NCBI RefSeq assembly: GCF_000375405.1
Contig: NZ_AQWS01000002.1
Coordinates: 62,001 to 126,000, forward strand
Source: Bacteroides propionicifaciens DSM 19291 = JCM 14649
GTDB lineage: Bacteria > Bacteroidota > Bacteroidia > Bacteroidales > Bacteroidaceae
Length of the DNA stretch: 64,000 bases
Reading direction: 5' to 3'
Shown: one piece after another, positions 26,778-36,018 of the stretch
Layout of the letters: each line of letters opens with the position of its first letter
Numbering within the stretch: the stretch's first letter is position 1
The notes under the pieces: model-generated
What the model was told of the DNA's origin: nothing
The model's input: the letters and a program-made list of their open reading frames with translations, nothing else
Databases searched by the model: none
Position numbers and translations under genes: made by a program

Positions 26778-27372
26778 AACCTTCTTCGATTAGGAATTCA
26801 ATGGATCGGGGAAGAGCATATTGTAGGTTGCCATTTTTCCACGATTTTAGTGAGTCGTGAAATGTAATGATTGAGCCGTTGCGCGTATATTTCATTACAT
26901 TGGCTAAAACCTGTGGTCCTCTTAATTTTGTACTATAATCACGGGTAACGACATCCCACATGATAATCTTATAATACTTTTTGAGCAGTCGGTACTGCAT
27001 CCATCTCATATGTCCGTGTGGGGGTCTAAAGAGATCGGTATGCATATATTCGTCAGCCTTCTTAGCATTCTTGAGATACTTATTGCTCCAATATTCAAAT
27101 CCACGAATATGGTTATAGGTGTGGTTACCCAGTTTATGTCCTTGATCAACTACACGTTGAAAAATCTCTGGGTATTTGTGGATATTATCACCCACCATAA
27201 AGAAGGTAGCTTTTACATTATACTTGTTTAAGATATCAAGCACCCAGGGTGTAACCTCAGGAATCGGGCCATCATCAAAGGTCAAGTAAATAGAATGTTC
27301 GTTTGGGTCCATTCTAAAGATGGCACTAGGGTATAGCGCTCTAAAAAACTTGGGTGGTTGTTCTATTAACAT
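26758..27372 (-). CDS. NodB-type polysaccharide deacetylase
   Basis: 204 residues, single NodB domain: LTFDDGP (metal-binding Asp pair), HTYNH (zinc histidines), RPPHGHMRW, and ITFHDS near the C-terminus. These are the CE4 motifs of enzymes that remove acetyl groups from GlcNAc polymers or peptidoglycan. No signal peptide is visible, so either it acts inside or the substrate is intracellular. Overlaps queG; upstream is a terminator for the DUF2723 gene. Confidence 0.9.
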   Translation of the reverse strand: MLIEQPPKFFRALYPSAIFRMDPNEHSIYLTFDDGPIPEVTPWVLDILNKYNVKATFFMVGDNIHKYPEIFQRVVDQGHKLGNHTYNHIRGFEYWSNKYLKNAKKADEYMHTDLFRPPHGHMRWMQYRLLKKYYKIIMWDVVTRDYSTKLRGPQVLANVMKYTRNGSIITFHDSLKSWKNGNLQYALPRSIEFLIEEGYEFKLL

Positions 27373-27390
27373 ATCATCATCTTGAAATGA

Positions 27391-27424
27391 AAGAAAGGAG
27401 AAGATTCTAACTTCTCCTTCTTTT
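27391..27424 (-). terminator. intrinsic terminator of the DUF2723 gene
   Basis: On the minus strand AAGGAGAAG pairs with CTTCTCCTT around a 7-base loop, followed by a T-rich run. It lies 14 bases after the DUF2723 stop and before the nodB-like start. Confidence 0.75.
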
Positions 27425-27437
27425 CAAAGATCGAATT

Positions 27438-30400
27438 TTATTGGTTATTTCTAAGTTTTTGGATCCTTTTATCCAAAACCTTAGCTAGACTTTGTTGCTT
27501 TTGCATGTATTCGTCGGCATAAGTTGAGTCGTTTTGACTCATTAGTCCGATAGCATTGCGCATTAAACTAAAATGGTAACTCAATGAAGAGAGCACATTT
27601 GGTAATTGTGCATCAGATAGCGACAGACTCCAGTCGATATAGGCCACAGCATCGTCAGCCAGTGCTCTAGCTATTTGGTCACCTTTGTCTTGTTTACCTA
27701 AGGTGTAATAATTCTCAGCCATAATATGTGAATAGCTTTGGAAGTCGTGAGGGACATTCTTGGCAGGAATCTGTTCTTCACAGAAGTCTAATACCTCAAG
27801 TGCTTTGTCATTTTCACCCTCTTCGATCAGTTGATCGGCAAGCTGAACCATGATTCTTCTATGCGTAAGACACATACGCATCGCATTCTCATCAATATAG
27901 ATACCCTCAACGTTCATACCACCAAACTTGAATCGGTTCATGATGTTATCGTACATCTTGTCGGTATCAATAGTTATCTCAAAAGGAATCTTTGCAGGAT
28001 CGATCTCAGGATATTTCTCAGTCAGTTTTTGCTTTCTGATTTCTTCCCAATTAAATGGTGTGAAGCGATAAGCTAATCCCTCTTGTACTAAGTATTTGTC
28101 TAGGTTCAGGTATTCGTTACCTCCAACAGATACAGCTACGTAAACGGGGCGTTCCCAGTTAGAGCGCGCTAAAATTTCAAGGAACATCATATTTCCCTTT
28201 GTTAAGACACGCGTGTTTTTGAGTGAGATATACATCTTATCAGGGATACTATCTTCCATTCCCTGGGGAATCATCATGCCCGAAGCTAACACGGCAGCTT
28301 TGTCAACAGGGATTGTCAGCGTATCGGTTGGGATTACTCTTAGCTTAGGATCGTCAGACATCACCCATTTTTCGAATACGTTTTGTACGCTGAACGGATC
28401 TTCACCATACTTCATGTTGAATAGTTTCAAGAGCTTATCATCACCTTCAGCAGCTTTCTGTTTTGCTTTTCTTTGCTCGCTCAGGATAAGTTCTTTCATC
28501 TCTGGACGCACTTCAACACCGTTATTTGTGTTGTGAGCATAGTACTTTTCAGGCCAAGTAATCGGTAGACTAGGGCTTTGGTAAGCAGGTCTCTTCATTT
28601 GGTCGATATACCAATCGGTATTGATATAGCTAAAATTACAAGTACGTGTATCTAAACGAACACCCTCAACCTCTTGATTGTACCAAAGAGGGAAAGTATC
28701 GTTATCGCCGTTATTGAATAGGATAGGAGCACCCTCTACTTGCGTACTGTTTAGGTAGTTTTGACCAAAATCTCTTGCAAAATAGCGGTGAGAACGATCG
28801 TGATCATCCCAAGTCTGGCAACCCATTTGGATGGGCACAAGTATACATAGCCCAGTAACAAGTCCTGCTATGGCTGGGGTTTCCTTGTTGGTAATGTCTT
28901 TTATGAGTCGAACAATTCCTGCTACTCCCATGCCGACCCAGATGGCAAAGGCATAGAACGATCCTGCATAGGCATAATCACGCTCACGCACCTGCATTGG
29001 TGTCTGGTTTAGGTATAAGATAATTGCTAAACCTGTCATAAAGAAGAGTAGGAAAACAATGCTAAACTGCTTTGTCCCTTTTCTACCCTTATTGAGTTGC
29101 CAAAGTAGTCCAAGAATACCCAGCAATAGTGGAAGACCATAAAATACATTATGTCCTTTATTCTGTTTAAGGGAGTCAGGAAGCTTGTCTTGATCTCCAT
29201 AGGCCATATTATCAATAAAAGGGATACCCGTTATCCAATTGCCTTTATCGAGATCGCCCTGACCCTGAAGGTCGTTTTGGCGGCCTACAAAGTTCCATAA
29301 GAAGTACCTCCAATACATGTATCCTACTTGATATTTCAAGAAGAACTGAACATTTTCCCACTGAGTAGGAATGGTTACAGGTACGACCTGACCATTATAG
29401 TAGTAGGGCACTTGATTGCCCTCAATATCTACCCATTGCTCATAAGCTTGAGCATGTCCCTGGCTGTACATACGTGGAAATAGCATGTTTTGCTCAAAAA
29501 TATAGTCGGCTGGTTTTGGCGATACCTCGTAAGAGTCGGGCTCATTAGGGCTTAATTTTGTTTTAGGAATATAGGTGTGCGATGCTTTTTCACGAGCAAA
29601 CGTACCATCTGCATTTGTTTTAGGAATAGAATTAAAGGTTTCACCATAGAATAGTGGACGAGAACCGTATTGCTCTCTACCCAAATAGCTACCCAAGGTA
29701 AAGATATCTTCGGGTGAGTTTTGATCCATTGGCGTGTTGGCAATCGAACGCATCACAATTAGTGTATAGCTAGAATAACCTACCATGATAAATGTAATGC
29801 AAAGCACAACAGTATTGATTACACGCGAATTGAATACTTTCTTAAACCTTTGAACGGCAAAGCCTATGGCTACAAGAACTACTATGCCAACAAGTAGGCT
29901 TGTTGTGCCCTCTCCAAAGAACGGAATCCCTACAATAGCTATAGTAGCTAAAAAAGAGATAAGTAGTCTTTTGCCACTTTTTAAGTGTATGGACTCATAT
30001 ATTCCCCAAGCTAAAATCAAGATTAAGGCCATCATATAGACCATAATACCTGTGTTGAAGCTAAATCCTAGCGTGTTAACAAAGAATAGTTCAAAAGCAC
30101 CTCCAACCTTGATAACCCCAGGAACAAGTCCATAAAGCACCAAGCCTACAAGTATTCCTGATAGAGTTAATACGATAAGTGAGTCTTTTAACTTTGCTTC
30201 AGGTCTTTTCTTGAAGTAATAAACCATCACAATAGCAGGAATGCAGAGTAAATTCAGCAAATGGACTCCAATACTTAAACCTGTTAGGTATGCAATTAAA
30301 ATAAGCCATCTATCGGCTGCTGGTGAGTCTTCATCGGCATCCCATTTTAAGATGAGCCAGAATACAACGGCTGTAAATAGAGATGAATAGGCATAAACCT

Positions 30401-30833
30401 CACCTTCAACAGCACTAAACCAAAAGGTGTCGCTAAACATGTAAACAAATGCACCAACAAGACCACTACCAATGACCGTAATCATTTGAGAGCTTCGTTT
30501 AAATCCGTCTGTAACGTTGATTAGTTTTTGAGTGAGGTAAGTTATAGTCCAATAGAGAAACATGATACAAGCTGCACTCATCAGTGCACTCATAAGGTTT
30601 ACCATCATGGCAACTTTCGTTGGGTCACTTACAAATAGCGAAAAGAAATTCGCTGTTAGCATAAAGAAAGGGGCGCCAGGTGGGTGACCAACTTCAAGTT
30701 TAAAAGCCGAAAGAATAAATTCTCCACAGTCCCAAAAACTGGCTGTGGGCTCTATAGTCAAGCCATAAACGAGTGCCGCTATGAAAAAAACAATAAACCC
30801 TGTGAGGTTATTGATTGCTTTATAGTGTTTCAT
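27438..30833 (-). CDS. DUF2723 (TMEM260-like) GT-C membrane protein
   Basis: 1131 residues. N-terminal DUF2723 domain with about 10-14 membrane segments, including the luminal/periplasmic acidic motif TASFWDCGEFI (about 29-39) and LEVGHPPGAPFF. The C-terminal half (about 660-1131) is soluble and ends with TPR-like helices (NDKALEVLDFCEEQIP). The family includes human TMEM260, an O-mannosyltransferase, and in Bacteroidota similar proteins are candidates for protein O-glycosylation at periplasmic targets. Alone in its transcript with a TATATTTG promoter. The transfer reaction here is inferred. Confidence 0.85.
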   Translation of the reverse strand: MKHYKAINNLTGFIVFFIAALVYGLTIEPTASFWDCGEFILSAFKLEVGHPPGAPFFMLTANFFSLFVSDPTKVAMMVNLMSALMSAACIMFLYWTITYLTQKLINVTDGFKRSSQMITVIGSGLVGAFVYMFSDTFWFSAVEGEVYAYSSLFTAVVFWLILKWDADEDSPAADRWLILIAYLTGLSIGVHLLNLLCIPAIVMVYYFKKRPEAKLKDSLIVLTLSGILVGLVLYGLVPGVIKVGGAFELFFVNTLGFSFNTGIMVYMMALILILAWGIYESIHLKSGKRLLISFLATIAIVGIPFFGEGTTSLLVGIVVLVAIGFAVQRFKKVFNSRVINTVVLCITFIMVGYSSYTLIVMRSIANTPMDQNSPEDIFTLGSYLGREQYGSRPLFYGETFNSIPKTNADGTFAREKASHTYIPKTKLSPNEPDSYEVSPKPADYIFEQNMLFPRMYSQGHAQAYEQWVDIEGNQVPYYYNGQVVPVTIPTQWENVQFFLKYQVGYMYWRYFLWNFVGRQNDLQGQGDLDKGNWITGIPFIDNMAYGDQDKLPDSLKQNKGHNVFYGLPLLLGILGLLWQLNKGRKGTKQFSIVFLLFFMTGLAIILYLNQTPMQVRERDYAYAGSFYAFAIWVGMGVAGIVRLIKDITNKETPAIAGLVTGLCILVPIQMGCQTWDDHDRSHRYFARDFGQNYLNSTQVEGAPILFNNGDNDTFPLWYNQEVEGVRLDTRTCNFSYINTDWYIDQMKRPAYQSPSLPITWPEKYYAHNTNNGVEVRPEMKELILSEQRKAKQKAAEGDDKLLKLFNMKYGEDPFSVQNVFEKWVMSDDPKLRVIPTDTLTIPVDKAAVLASGMMIPQGMEDSIPDKMYISLKNTRVLTKGNMMFLEILARSNWERPVYVAVSVGGNEYLNLDKYLVQEGLAYRFTPFNWEEIRKQKLTEKYPEIDPAKIPFEITIDTDKMYDNIMNRFKFGGMNVEGIYIDENAMRMCLTHRRIMVQLADQLIEEGENDKALEVLDFCEEQIPAKNVPHDFQSYSHIMAENYYTLGKQDKGDQIARALADDAVAYIDWSLSLSDAQLPNVLSSLSYHFSLMRNAIGLMSQNDSTYADEYMQKQQSLAKVLDKRIQKLRNNQ

Positions 30834-30874
30834 CCAATAGAAATTAATGATTTTAATTGCAATGTTAAAGCTGC

Positions 30875-30882
30875 AAATATAA
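30875..30882 (-). promoter_or_regulatory. -7 element for the DUF2723 gene
   Basis: TATATTTG on the minus strand, 42 bases before the ATG. The rest of the 30834-31013 gap holds A+T-rich sequence and a weak AACTCAA/TTGAGTT pairing that may end the znu transcript. Confidence 0.5.
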
Positions 30883-31013
30883 GTAAATTGTGTGAGCCGA
30901 TAGAAATTTAATGATTAAACTATTTTAAGAAGCTAAATATTAATGATATAACTCAAGCTATATGTTTTCGTTTCTTTATTTTACTAAATAAAACAGTTGA
31001 GTTAATCAATAAA

Positions 31014-31709
31014 TTAAAAAATATCTTGCACACTAGCCGTAGATAAGACTTGAGCATCAGGGTAATACTTTAGAGTTTGGTTTACATAGGCTACTTTCTG
31101 TACTTTTTTGAGTACGGTACTGATGTCATGGCTGACCAAAATTATAGCACACTCCTTTTGGATGTCCTCGAGTAGGTCATATAGCTTATCTTGAAATCTT
31201 TTATCGATATAGGTATTTGGTTCGTCGAGAATGAGCACTTCAGGATCCGAAATTATGGCTCTTCCAAGTAAAGCACGTTGGAGTTGTCCTCCGCTGAGTT
31301 GACCTATTGGACGATCTTCTAAAGTCTCCAATCCCATGCGCTCAATGATTAACTGAGCATGCTGGATTTCTTGTTTGTTATGTCTAAGAATCAAGCCTCT
31401 CTCTCTTCTTAAGCCCGAGAGAATAACCTCACGAACAGAGATTGGGAATTTTCGATCGATTAGGTTGTACTGAGGTAGGTATCCCATTTTTATATTTTTG
31501 ACAGCATTCCCATTTTTGAAGTAGCTAATGTTGCCACGATCATAGGCTTTGAGACCCAAGATGCACTTGATAAGTGTCGTTTTGCCACCTCCGTTGGGGC
31601 CAATTATGCCCAAAAAGTCATTATTGCATACCTCTAAGGTAATGTCGGTCAGAACTTGTTTTTGATCGTAACTTGCTGCTAAATCTTTTATCTTAATAAT
31701 AGGTTGCAT
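31014..31709 (-). CDS. znuC: zinc/manganese ABC transporter ATPase
   Basis: 231 residues. Walker A GPNGGGKTT, Q-loop YLPQYN, signature LSGGQLQRA, Walker B LILDEP, and His-switch VSHD. Closest in pattern to the metal-uptake ATPases ZnuC/MntB. It lies 26 bases after znuA in the same orientation. No membrane permease (znuB) sits before, between or after the two, although one is needed for uptake, so it must be elsewhere or shared. Confidence 0.88.
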   Translation of the reverse strand: MQPIIKIKDLAASYDQKQVLTDITLEVCNNDFLGIIGPNGGGKTTLIKCILGLKAYDRGNISYFKNGNAVKNIKMGYLPQYNLIDRKFPISVREVILSGLRRERGLILRHNKQEIQHAQLIIERMGLETLEDRPIGQLSGGQLQRALLGRAIISDPEVLILDEPNTYIDKRFQDKLYDLLEDIQKECAIILVSHDISTVLKKVQKVAYVNQTLKYYPDAQVLSTASVQDIF

Positions 31710-31735
31710 ATTCTAGTTCGAGTTATGGGTTCTGC

Positions 31736-32605
31736 TTACTGATTTTCTATTAAAGCTTTAGTGATGTGAACCATCTCATCTTGCCAATAAAAGGAGAGCG
31801 GATTGATGCCCACTATTTTGCTATCGGTTTGAGTGGCGATGACTTCAGCATTCTTCTGATCAAACTCTGGTTGAATAAAGATCGTATGTATATTATCGCT
31901 CATACACTTTTCAATCAGCTTCTTAAGATGCGCTGGAGTGGGCTCTTTTCCCTCTTCCTCAATGCTGATTTGCTCTAAGTCGTAGTCTCTAGCATAGTAA
32001 GATAGGGCAGGATGATAAATCATAAAACCCTTGGCATGCGGATTATTATTGAGCATCAACTGTATAGTATCTTCGGTCGTATCTATCAGTTCAATAAGTG
32101 ATTCGTAATTTGCTTTGTAGGCCTGAATATTGATAGAATCGAGCTGAGTTACAGCATTGAGTATGTTCTTGGCTATTATTCTAGCATTCCTCGTTGAGTT
32201 CCAAGTATGTGGTTCAACTCCTCCTGCATGGTAGTGATCTCCGTGTTGATGCCCATCGGCATAAATTAGGTCTAAACCTTTAGAACTATCAAATATGGCA
32301 AGGTGCTTGGCATTCTCCTGAATCTTATCCATCCAACTGAGTTCAAACCCGATATAGCCTATTTTAATGTAGGCAGCACTATTGGCTAGATTAACCAGTT
32401 GTTGTGGAGTAGGGTCGTAGGTCTCTGGGCTAGTCCCGTTGGGAACCATGCTCACAACCGAGAAGTGATCGCCTACTATGGCTTCAGTAAAAAAGCGTAA
32501 GGGTTCTATTGTAACTGTAATGATGGCTTTATCCGACTTTTGGGATTGTCCACAGCTGCTTAGAACCAGTGTTAAAAGAATGAGTATATAATATCTTAGT
32601 TTCAT
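31736..32605 (-). CDS. znuA: zinc-binding lipoprotein of an ABC importer
   Basis: 289 residues of the cluster A-I metal-binding family. Lipoprotein signal ends in LVLSSC, then VTIEPLRFFTEAIVGDHFSV...NGTSPETYDPTPQQL, a His-rich loop HQHGDHYH in the 120s, VEPHTWNSTRNA, and HPALSYYARDYDL. Metal ligands are His and Asp/Glu in these segments; the His-rich loop is typical of zinc-specific ZnuA. Position 130 bases before znuC suggests one operon. No Zur box could be recognised. Confidence 0.88.
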   Translation of the reverse strand: MKLRYYILILLTLVLSSCGQSQKSDKAIITVTIEPLRFFTEAIVGDHFSVVSMVPNGTSPETYDPTPQQLVNLANSAAYIKIGYIGFELSWMDKIQENAKHLAIFDSSKGLDLIYADGHQHGDHYHAGGVEPHTWNSTRNARIIAKNILNAVTQLDSINIQAYKANYESLIELIDTTEDTIQLMLNNNPHAKGFMIYHPALSYYARDYDLEQISIEEEGKEPTPAHLKKLIEKCMSDNIHTIFIQPEFDQKNAEVIATQTDSKIVGINPLSFYWQDEMVHITKALIENQ

Positions 32606-32609
32606 GAAT

Positions 32610-33266
32610 TTAGAATTTTGTTGCTCTTAATATTTCTCGTTTACCATTGGGAGGTCCAGGCAGTCGTTCTACCTTAAATCCAGCCTCTTGAAGCATTCTT
32701 CTGATTACTCCTTTTGCACAATAGGTGGTCAGGATTCCTCCGTCAGATAATAAACCAAAAAGGTGGTTAAAAAGTTGTTGAGTCCACATGTTTGGTTGTT
32801 TTTCGGGGGCAAACGCATCGAAATAGATTACATTAAATGCTGATCCTATATCTTTTGTGGGCAAAGTTGTAAAGTCGAACTGGTGCTTATGTATGGTAAA
32901 CTCGGGTGTAATTTCAACTAAATTTTCCCAAGGTGCAAGGTGAATCTCTTTATAATAGGGTTGTTCTGCATAGCTAAGCGACTCCAGTTTACCCCAAGTT
33001 AGAGGGTAGAGTTCTAGCGTATGAAAAGCAACTTTAATATTATTCTCTTGAGCTGCTTTAAGTGTTTGAATAGCATTTAATCCTGTCCCAAATCCTATCT
33101 CGAGCACTTTAACTTCTTTTTGAGTTGAGGCTAGTAAGCCTTTCTCAATAAAAATATAATTTGTTTCGGTTAGGGCACCCTTCGTTGAGTGGTAGTGCTC
33201 GTCCATCTCTGGGATAAACAACGTATCGCTGCCATCCTCTGTCTTTTCTAGAATGAGTTCGTCCAT
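32610..33266 (-). CDS. mnmD: tRNA 5-aminomethyl-2-thiouridine methyltransferase MnmD
   Basis: 218 residues equivalent to the MnmC methyltransferase half. SAM motif EIGFGTGLNAIQTL and the catalytic-pocket stretch FNVIYFDAFAPEKQPNMW, then TYCAKGVIRRML. The oxidase half of E. coli MnmC is absent, as in organisms that use MnmD alone. It finishes mnm5s2U34 in the tRNA wobble base. Four bases after it comes znuA; three bases before it lies the YqaA gene. Whether these form one operon is likely from spacing. Confidence 0.9.
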   Translation of the reverse strand: MDELILEKTEDGSDTLFIPEMDEHYHSTKGALTETNYIFIEKGLLASTQKEVKVLEIGFGTGLNAIQTLKAAQENNIKVAFHTLELYPLTWGKLESLSYAEQPYYKEIHLAPWENLVEITPEFTIHKHQFDFTTLPTKDIGSAFNVIYFDAFAPEKQPNMWTQQLFNHLFGLLSDGGILTTYCAKGVIRRMLQEAGFKVERLPGPPNGKREILRATKF

Positions 33267-33269
33267 CGT

Positions 33270-33737
33270 TTAAAAATAATTAAAGATACCTAGAGCTGCG
33301 TAAATAACCAATAGGTAGCGTAGCACTTTTCCAATTGACATACTTACGAGTACCACTAGGAAATTGCTTCGCAGAAACCCCAATGCCACAACTATCACAG
33401 TACCAACAATTGGAATAAAAGCAAAGAAGGCCATCAGACCACTGCGTTTATTGAGTTGATGTTGCATCCTTACAATCTTCTCGGGCTTCATGTTGAAGTA
33501 TTTTTCCAACCAATCCATATGGCCCATACGTCCGATAACAAAGCAGGTGCAACTGCCCAAAATATTGCCAGCAGATGCTGCTAGAAGACAAATCCACGGA
33601 TCAAGTCCTGTGGATGGGTGTACTAAAGCGGCAAGTACTGCTTCTGAACTAAAGGGGATGGCACTTCCGGCAAGAAGGGCTGAAATAAACATACCGAGGT
33701 AACCCCAGTCAATAAGAAATTGTATTATAGCATCCAT
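33270..33737 (-). CDS. YqaA-family small membrane protein (DedA/VTT-like)
   Basis: 155 residues, about four to five membrane segments, with the VTT-type motif SAIPFSSEAVLAALV and GRMGHMDWLEKYF, then PIVGTVIVVALGF. Family members may help lipid or small-molecule transport across the inner membrane; role here is unknown. Its start overlaps the preceding 333-residue gene by 13 bases, so they are translationally coupled. Confidence 0.82.
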   Translation of the reverse strand: MDAIIQFLIDWGYLGMFISALLAGSAIPFSSEAVLAALVHPSTGLDPWICLLAASAGNILGSCTCFVIGRMGHMDWLEKYFNMKPEKIVRMQHQLNKRSGLMAFFAFIPIVGTVIVVALGFLRSNFLVVLVSMSIGKVLRYLLVIYAALGIFNYF

Positions 33738-34726
33738 ACGTTGAAGCAGAATAAGGTGATTAGCAGTGAGATTGAAAACATGAATAGATAATTGGAGAGT
33801 TTATCCCGATTGCTCATTAAGGCATAGCCGTAAGTAAAGCTTATTGAGATTAACCAAATGGGAATAATCTCTCTGAGGATATTGGGGTAAAGTAGTGTTA
33901 GTGCAATCGAGTAAATTGCTATTCTATTGAAGTGGTTTACCATTTGGCGGGTACGGGTTCTCATCTTGGTACGTGAGAATACTAAATATCCTCCAGCCAA
34001 TAACGAAATAAAAACCATATAACCCCATGTAGCCAACTGATCCCAGCTCAGTGTATGGTAATTGAACAGATCGTGCCCACTAAATAGATCGGTAAAAGGA
34101 AAGTAAAATAGTTCTATCTGCTCGTGCCAAATGGCGTGTGCTAATAAGAACCAAATCGGCATGCAAAATCCCAACAGTGTAGCGCAAAGTGTCCTTAAAT
34201 TCATGCAGTTGAATGTGATTCTACTTAGCAAGAATATAGGGAATAGTAATATCGTTTTGGGCTCCATAAAGAAGATTATTGCCATCGATACTCCCGCAAA
34301 GAACTGTTGGCGCATCGAATCCCACTCTTTATAAGATAGGAATAAGAAATAAGTGCTGCAGACAAAGCAAAACCCAATAATAATACTGGGCTGAATGATG
34401 TGTAGCTGTGGTATGGCTGTTATGAAGAGTAAAAACAGGGTTGACTGTACTGTTGCTCTTTGTGTAATAATGGTAAACTGATTGTTCAGCTGAATAAGTA
34501 GGTATCCCACCAAGCTTAAAATAGCGTAAGTACCCAATTGGCTAATCCAAGCAGGTAAATTCTGGAGTGAGATTATATTCCAGATAGGATTATCACTCGG
34601 GAAAGGGTATTGGTTGCTAGGGGTATAGTAGGCTGAAATAATCCAGCCTACTGTACAAGCAATATACACAATAGGTAGCGTAAATCTACCTGTTGTGTAT
34701 CTATTCTGTATTGAGTTATCTCTCAT
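33725..34726 (-). CDS. multi-pass membrane protein of unknown function
   Basis: 333 residues with about nine to ten hydrophobic segments and no recognised motif. The N-terminal soluble stretch is short; a loop of about 20 residues follows the first segment. It sits directly against purD (the purD stop touches its ATG) and overlaps the YqaA gene. I do not recognise the family. Placement among housekeeping genes suggests a conserved Bacteroidales envelope protein rather than recent transfer. Confidence 0.75.
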   Translation of the reverse strand: MRDNSIQNRYTTGRFTLPIVYIACTVGWIISAYYTPSNQYPFPSDNPIWNIISLQNLPAWISQLGTYAILSLVGYLLIQLNNQFTIITQRATVQSTLFLLFITAIPQLHIIQPSIIIGFCFVCSTYFLFLSYKEWDSMRQQFFAGVSMAIIFFMEPKTILLFPIFLLSRITFNCMNLRTLCATLLGFCMPIWFLLAHAIWHEQIELFYFPFTDLFSGHDLFNYHTLSWDQLATWGYMVFISLLAGGYLVFSRTKMRTRTRQMVNHFNRIAIYSIALTLLYPNILREIIPIWLISISFTYGYALMSNRDKLSNYLFMFSISLLITLFCFNVWML

Positions 34727-36001
34727 TTATTTTAAATCAAAACCAAGATCAGTTCTGAAGTATTTGTCTTTAAAATTGATTTCTTTAGCTTTTTGATAGC
34801 TGTTATTTAATGCTTCCTGCATGGTCTTGCCATAAGAAGATACAGCTAAAACTCTACCGCCATTGGTGAGTATAGTCTCTCCCTGACTTTTTGTACCCGA
34901 GTGAAAAACAAGGGTATCAGGATTGGTCGACTCAGTGCCTGTTATTTCATAACCGTTTTTGAATTCTTCAGGATATCCACCGCTAACCATGACTACACAA
35001 GCTGCATGTCGCTGGTCTTCTACTAGCTTTTTGTCTTGAAGAGTTCCATCTTGTATTCCTTGGAATAGTTCTACCAGGTCGCTTTTTATGCGTAGCATAA
35101 CACTTTCAGTTTCAGGGTCACCCATTCGCACATTATACTCAATAACCATGGGCTCATTGTCTACCGAAATTACACCCACAAAGATGAAACCTAAGTAATC
35201 AATGTTTTCTTTTTGAATTCCGTGTACAGTGGGTTCTACAATTCGAGTTCTTACTTTTTCCATAAAAACCTCATCTGCAAAATGAACTGGTGATATACTA
35301 CCCATTCCACCCGTATTTAGCCCTGTATCGCCCTCACCAATTCTCTTATAGTCTTTGGCAACAGGAAGAATCTTATAATCAATTCCGTCAGTAAGTACAA
35401 AAACAGAGCACTCTATTCCACTAAGGAATTCCTCAATAACAACCGTGGTGCTTGCTTGTCCAAAACGACCCGAAAGCATCTCTTGAAGTTCGCTTTTAGC
35501 CTCATCTAGTGAATCTAAAATTAGCACACCTTTACCAGCACAAAGACCGTCAGCCTTTAATACGTAAGGTGCTTTGAGGCTTTCTAAGAATTCAAACCCT
35601 TCTTCTATATTGTTTTGTGTGATGCTTTTGTATTTGGCCGTAGGAATATTGTATTTCTGCATGAACGCCTTAGCAAACTCTTTGCTACCCTCGAGTTGAG
35701 CACCTTTCTTTGATGGGCCAATAACCGTAATGTGTTTGGTCGAATCATCGGCTTTGAAAGAGTCGTAAACACCTTGAACCAAAGGAGCTTCGGGGCCTAC
35801 AACTACTACCGTAACTTCGTTCTTGCAGCAAAACTCTTTCAAGGCTGTAAAGTCACAAGGGTCAATAGCTATGTTTTGTCCTAAGGTTTGAGTCCCCACA
35901 TTGCCCGGAGCAATATAAAGTTGTTCGATTAACGGACTTTGTGCAATTTTCCATCCCAGTGCATGCTCTCTACCACCAGAACCCAATAATAATAGCTTCA
36001 T
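34727..36001 (-). CDS. purD: phosphoribosylamine-glycine ligase
   Basis: 424 residues, normal GARS length. ATP-grasp fold: N-terminal LLLGSGGREHALGWK, ATP site YVLKADGLCAGKGV, GFIFVGVISVDNEPMVIEYNVRMGDPETE. It is the second step of purine synthesis. Starts 18 bases after the peptidase stop; the next gene begins without a gap. No purine riboswitch or PurR-like site was seen. Confidence 0.96.
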   Translation of the reverse strand: MKLLLLGSGGREHALGWKIAQSPLIEQLYIAPGNVGTQTLGQNIAIDPCDFTALKEFCCKNEVTVVVVGPEAPLVQGVYDSFKADDSTKHITVIGPSKKGAQLEGSKEFAKAFMQKYNIPTAKYKSITQNNIEEGFEFLESLKAPYVLKADGLCAGKGVLILDSLDEAKSELQEMLSGRFGQASTTVVIEEFLSGIECSVFVLTDGIDYKILPVAKDYKRIGEGDTGLNTGGMGSISPVHFADEVFMEKVRTRIVEPTVHGIQKENIDYLGFIFVGVISVDNEPMVIEYNVRMGDPETESVMLRIKSDLVELFQGIQDGTLQDKKLVEDQRHAACVVMVSGGYPEEFKNGYEITGTESTNPDTLVFHSGTKSQGETILTNGGRVLAVSSYGKTMQEALNNSYQKAKEINFKDKYFRTDLGFDLK

Positions 36002-36018
36002 TTTATTCAGAAATAAGT

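Noticed and set aside
30951-31005. AACTCAA/TTGAGTT inverted repeat as znu terminator
   Set aside because: Only 7 bp with a loop of about 40 bases; too weak to call.
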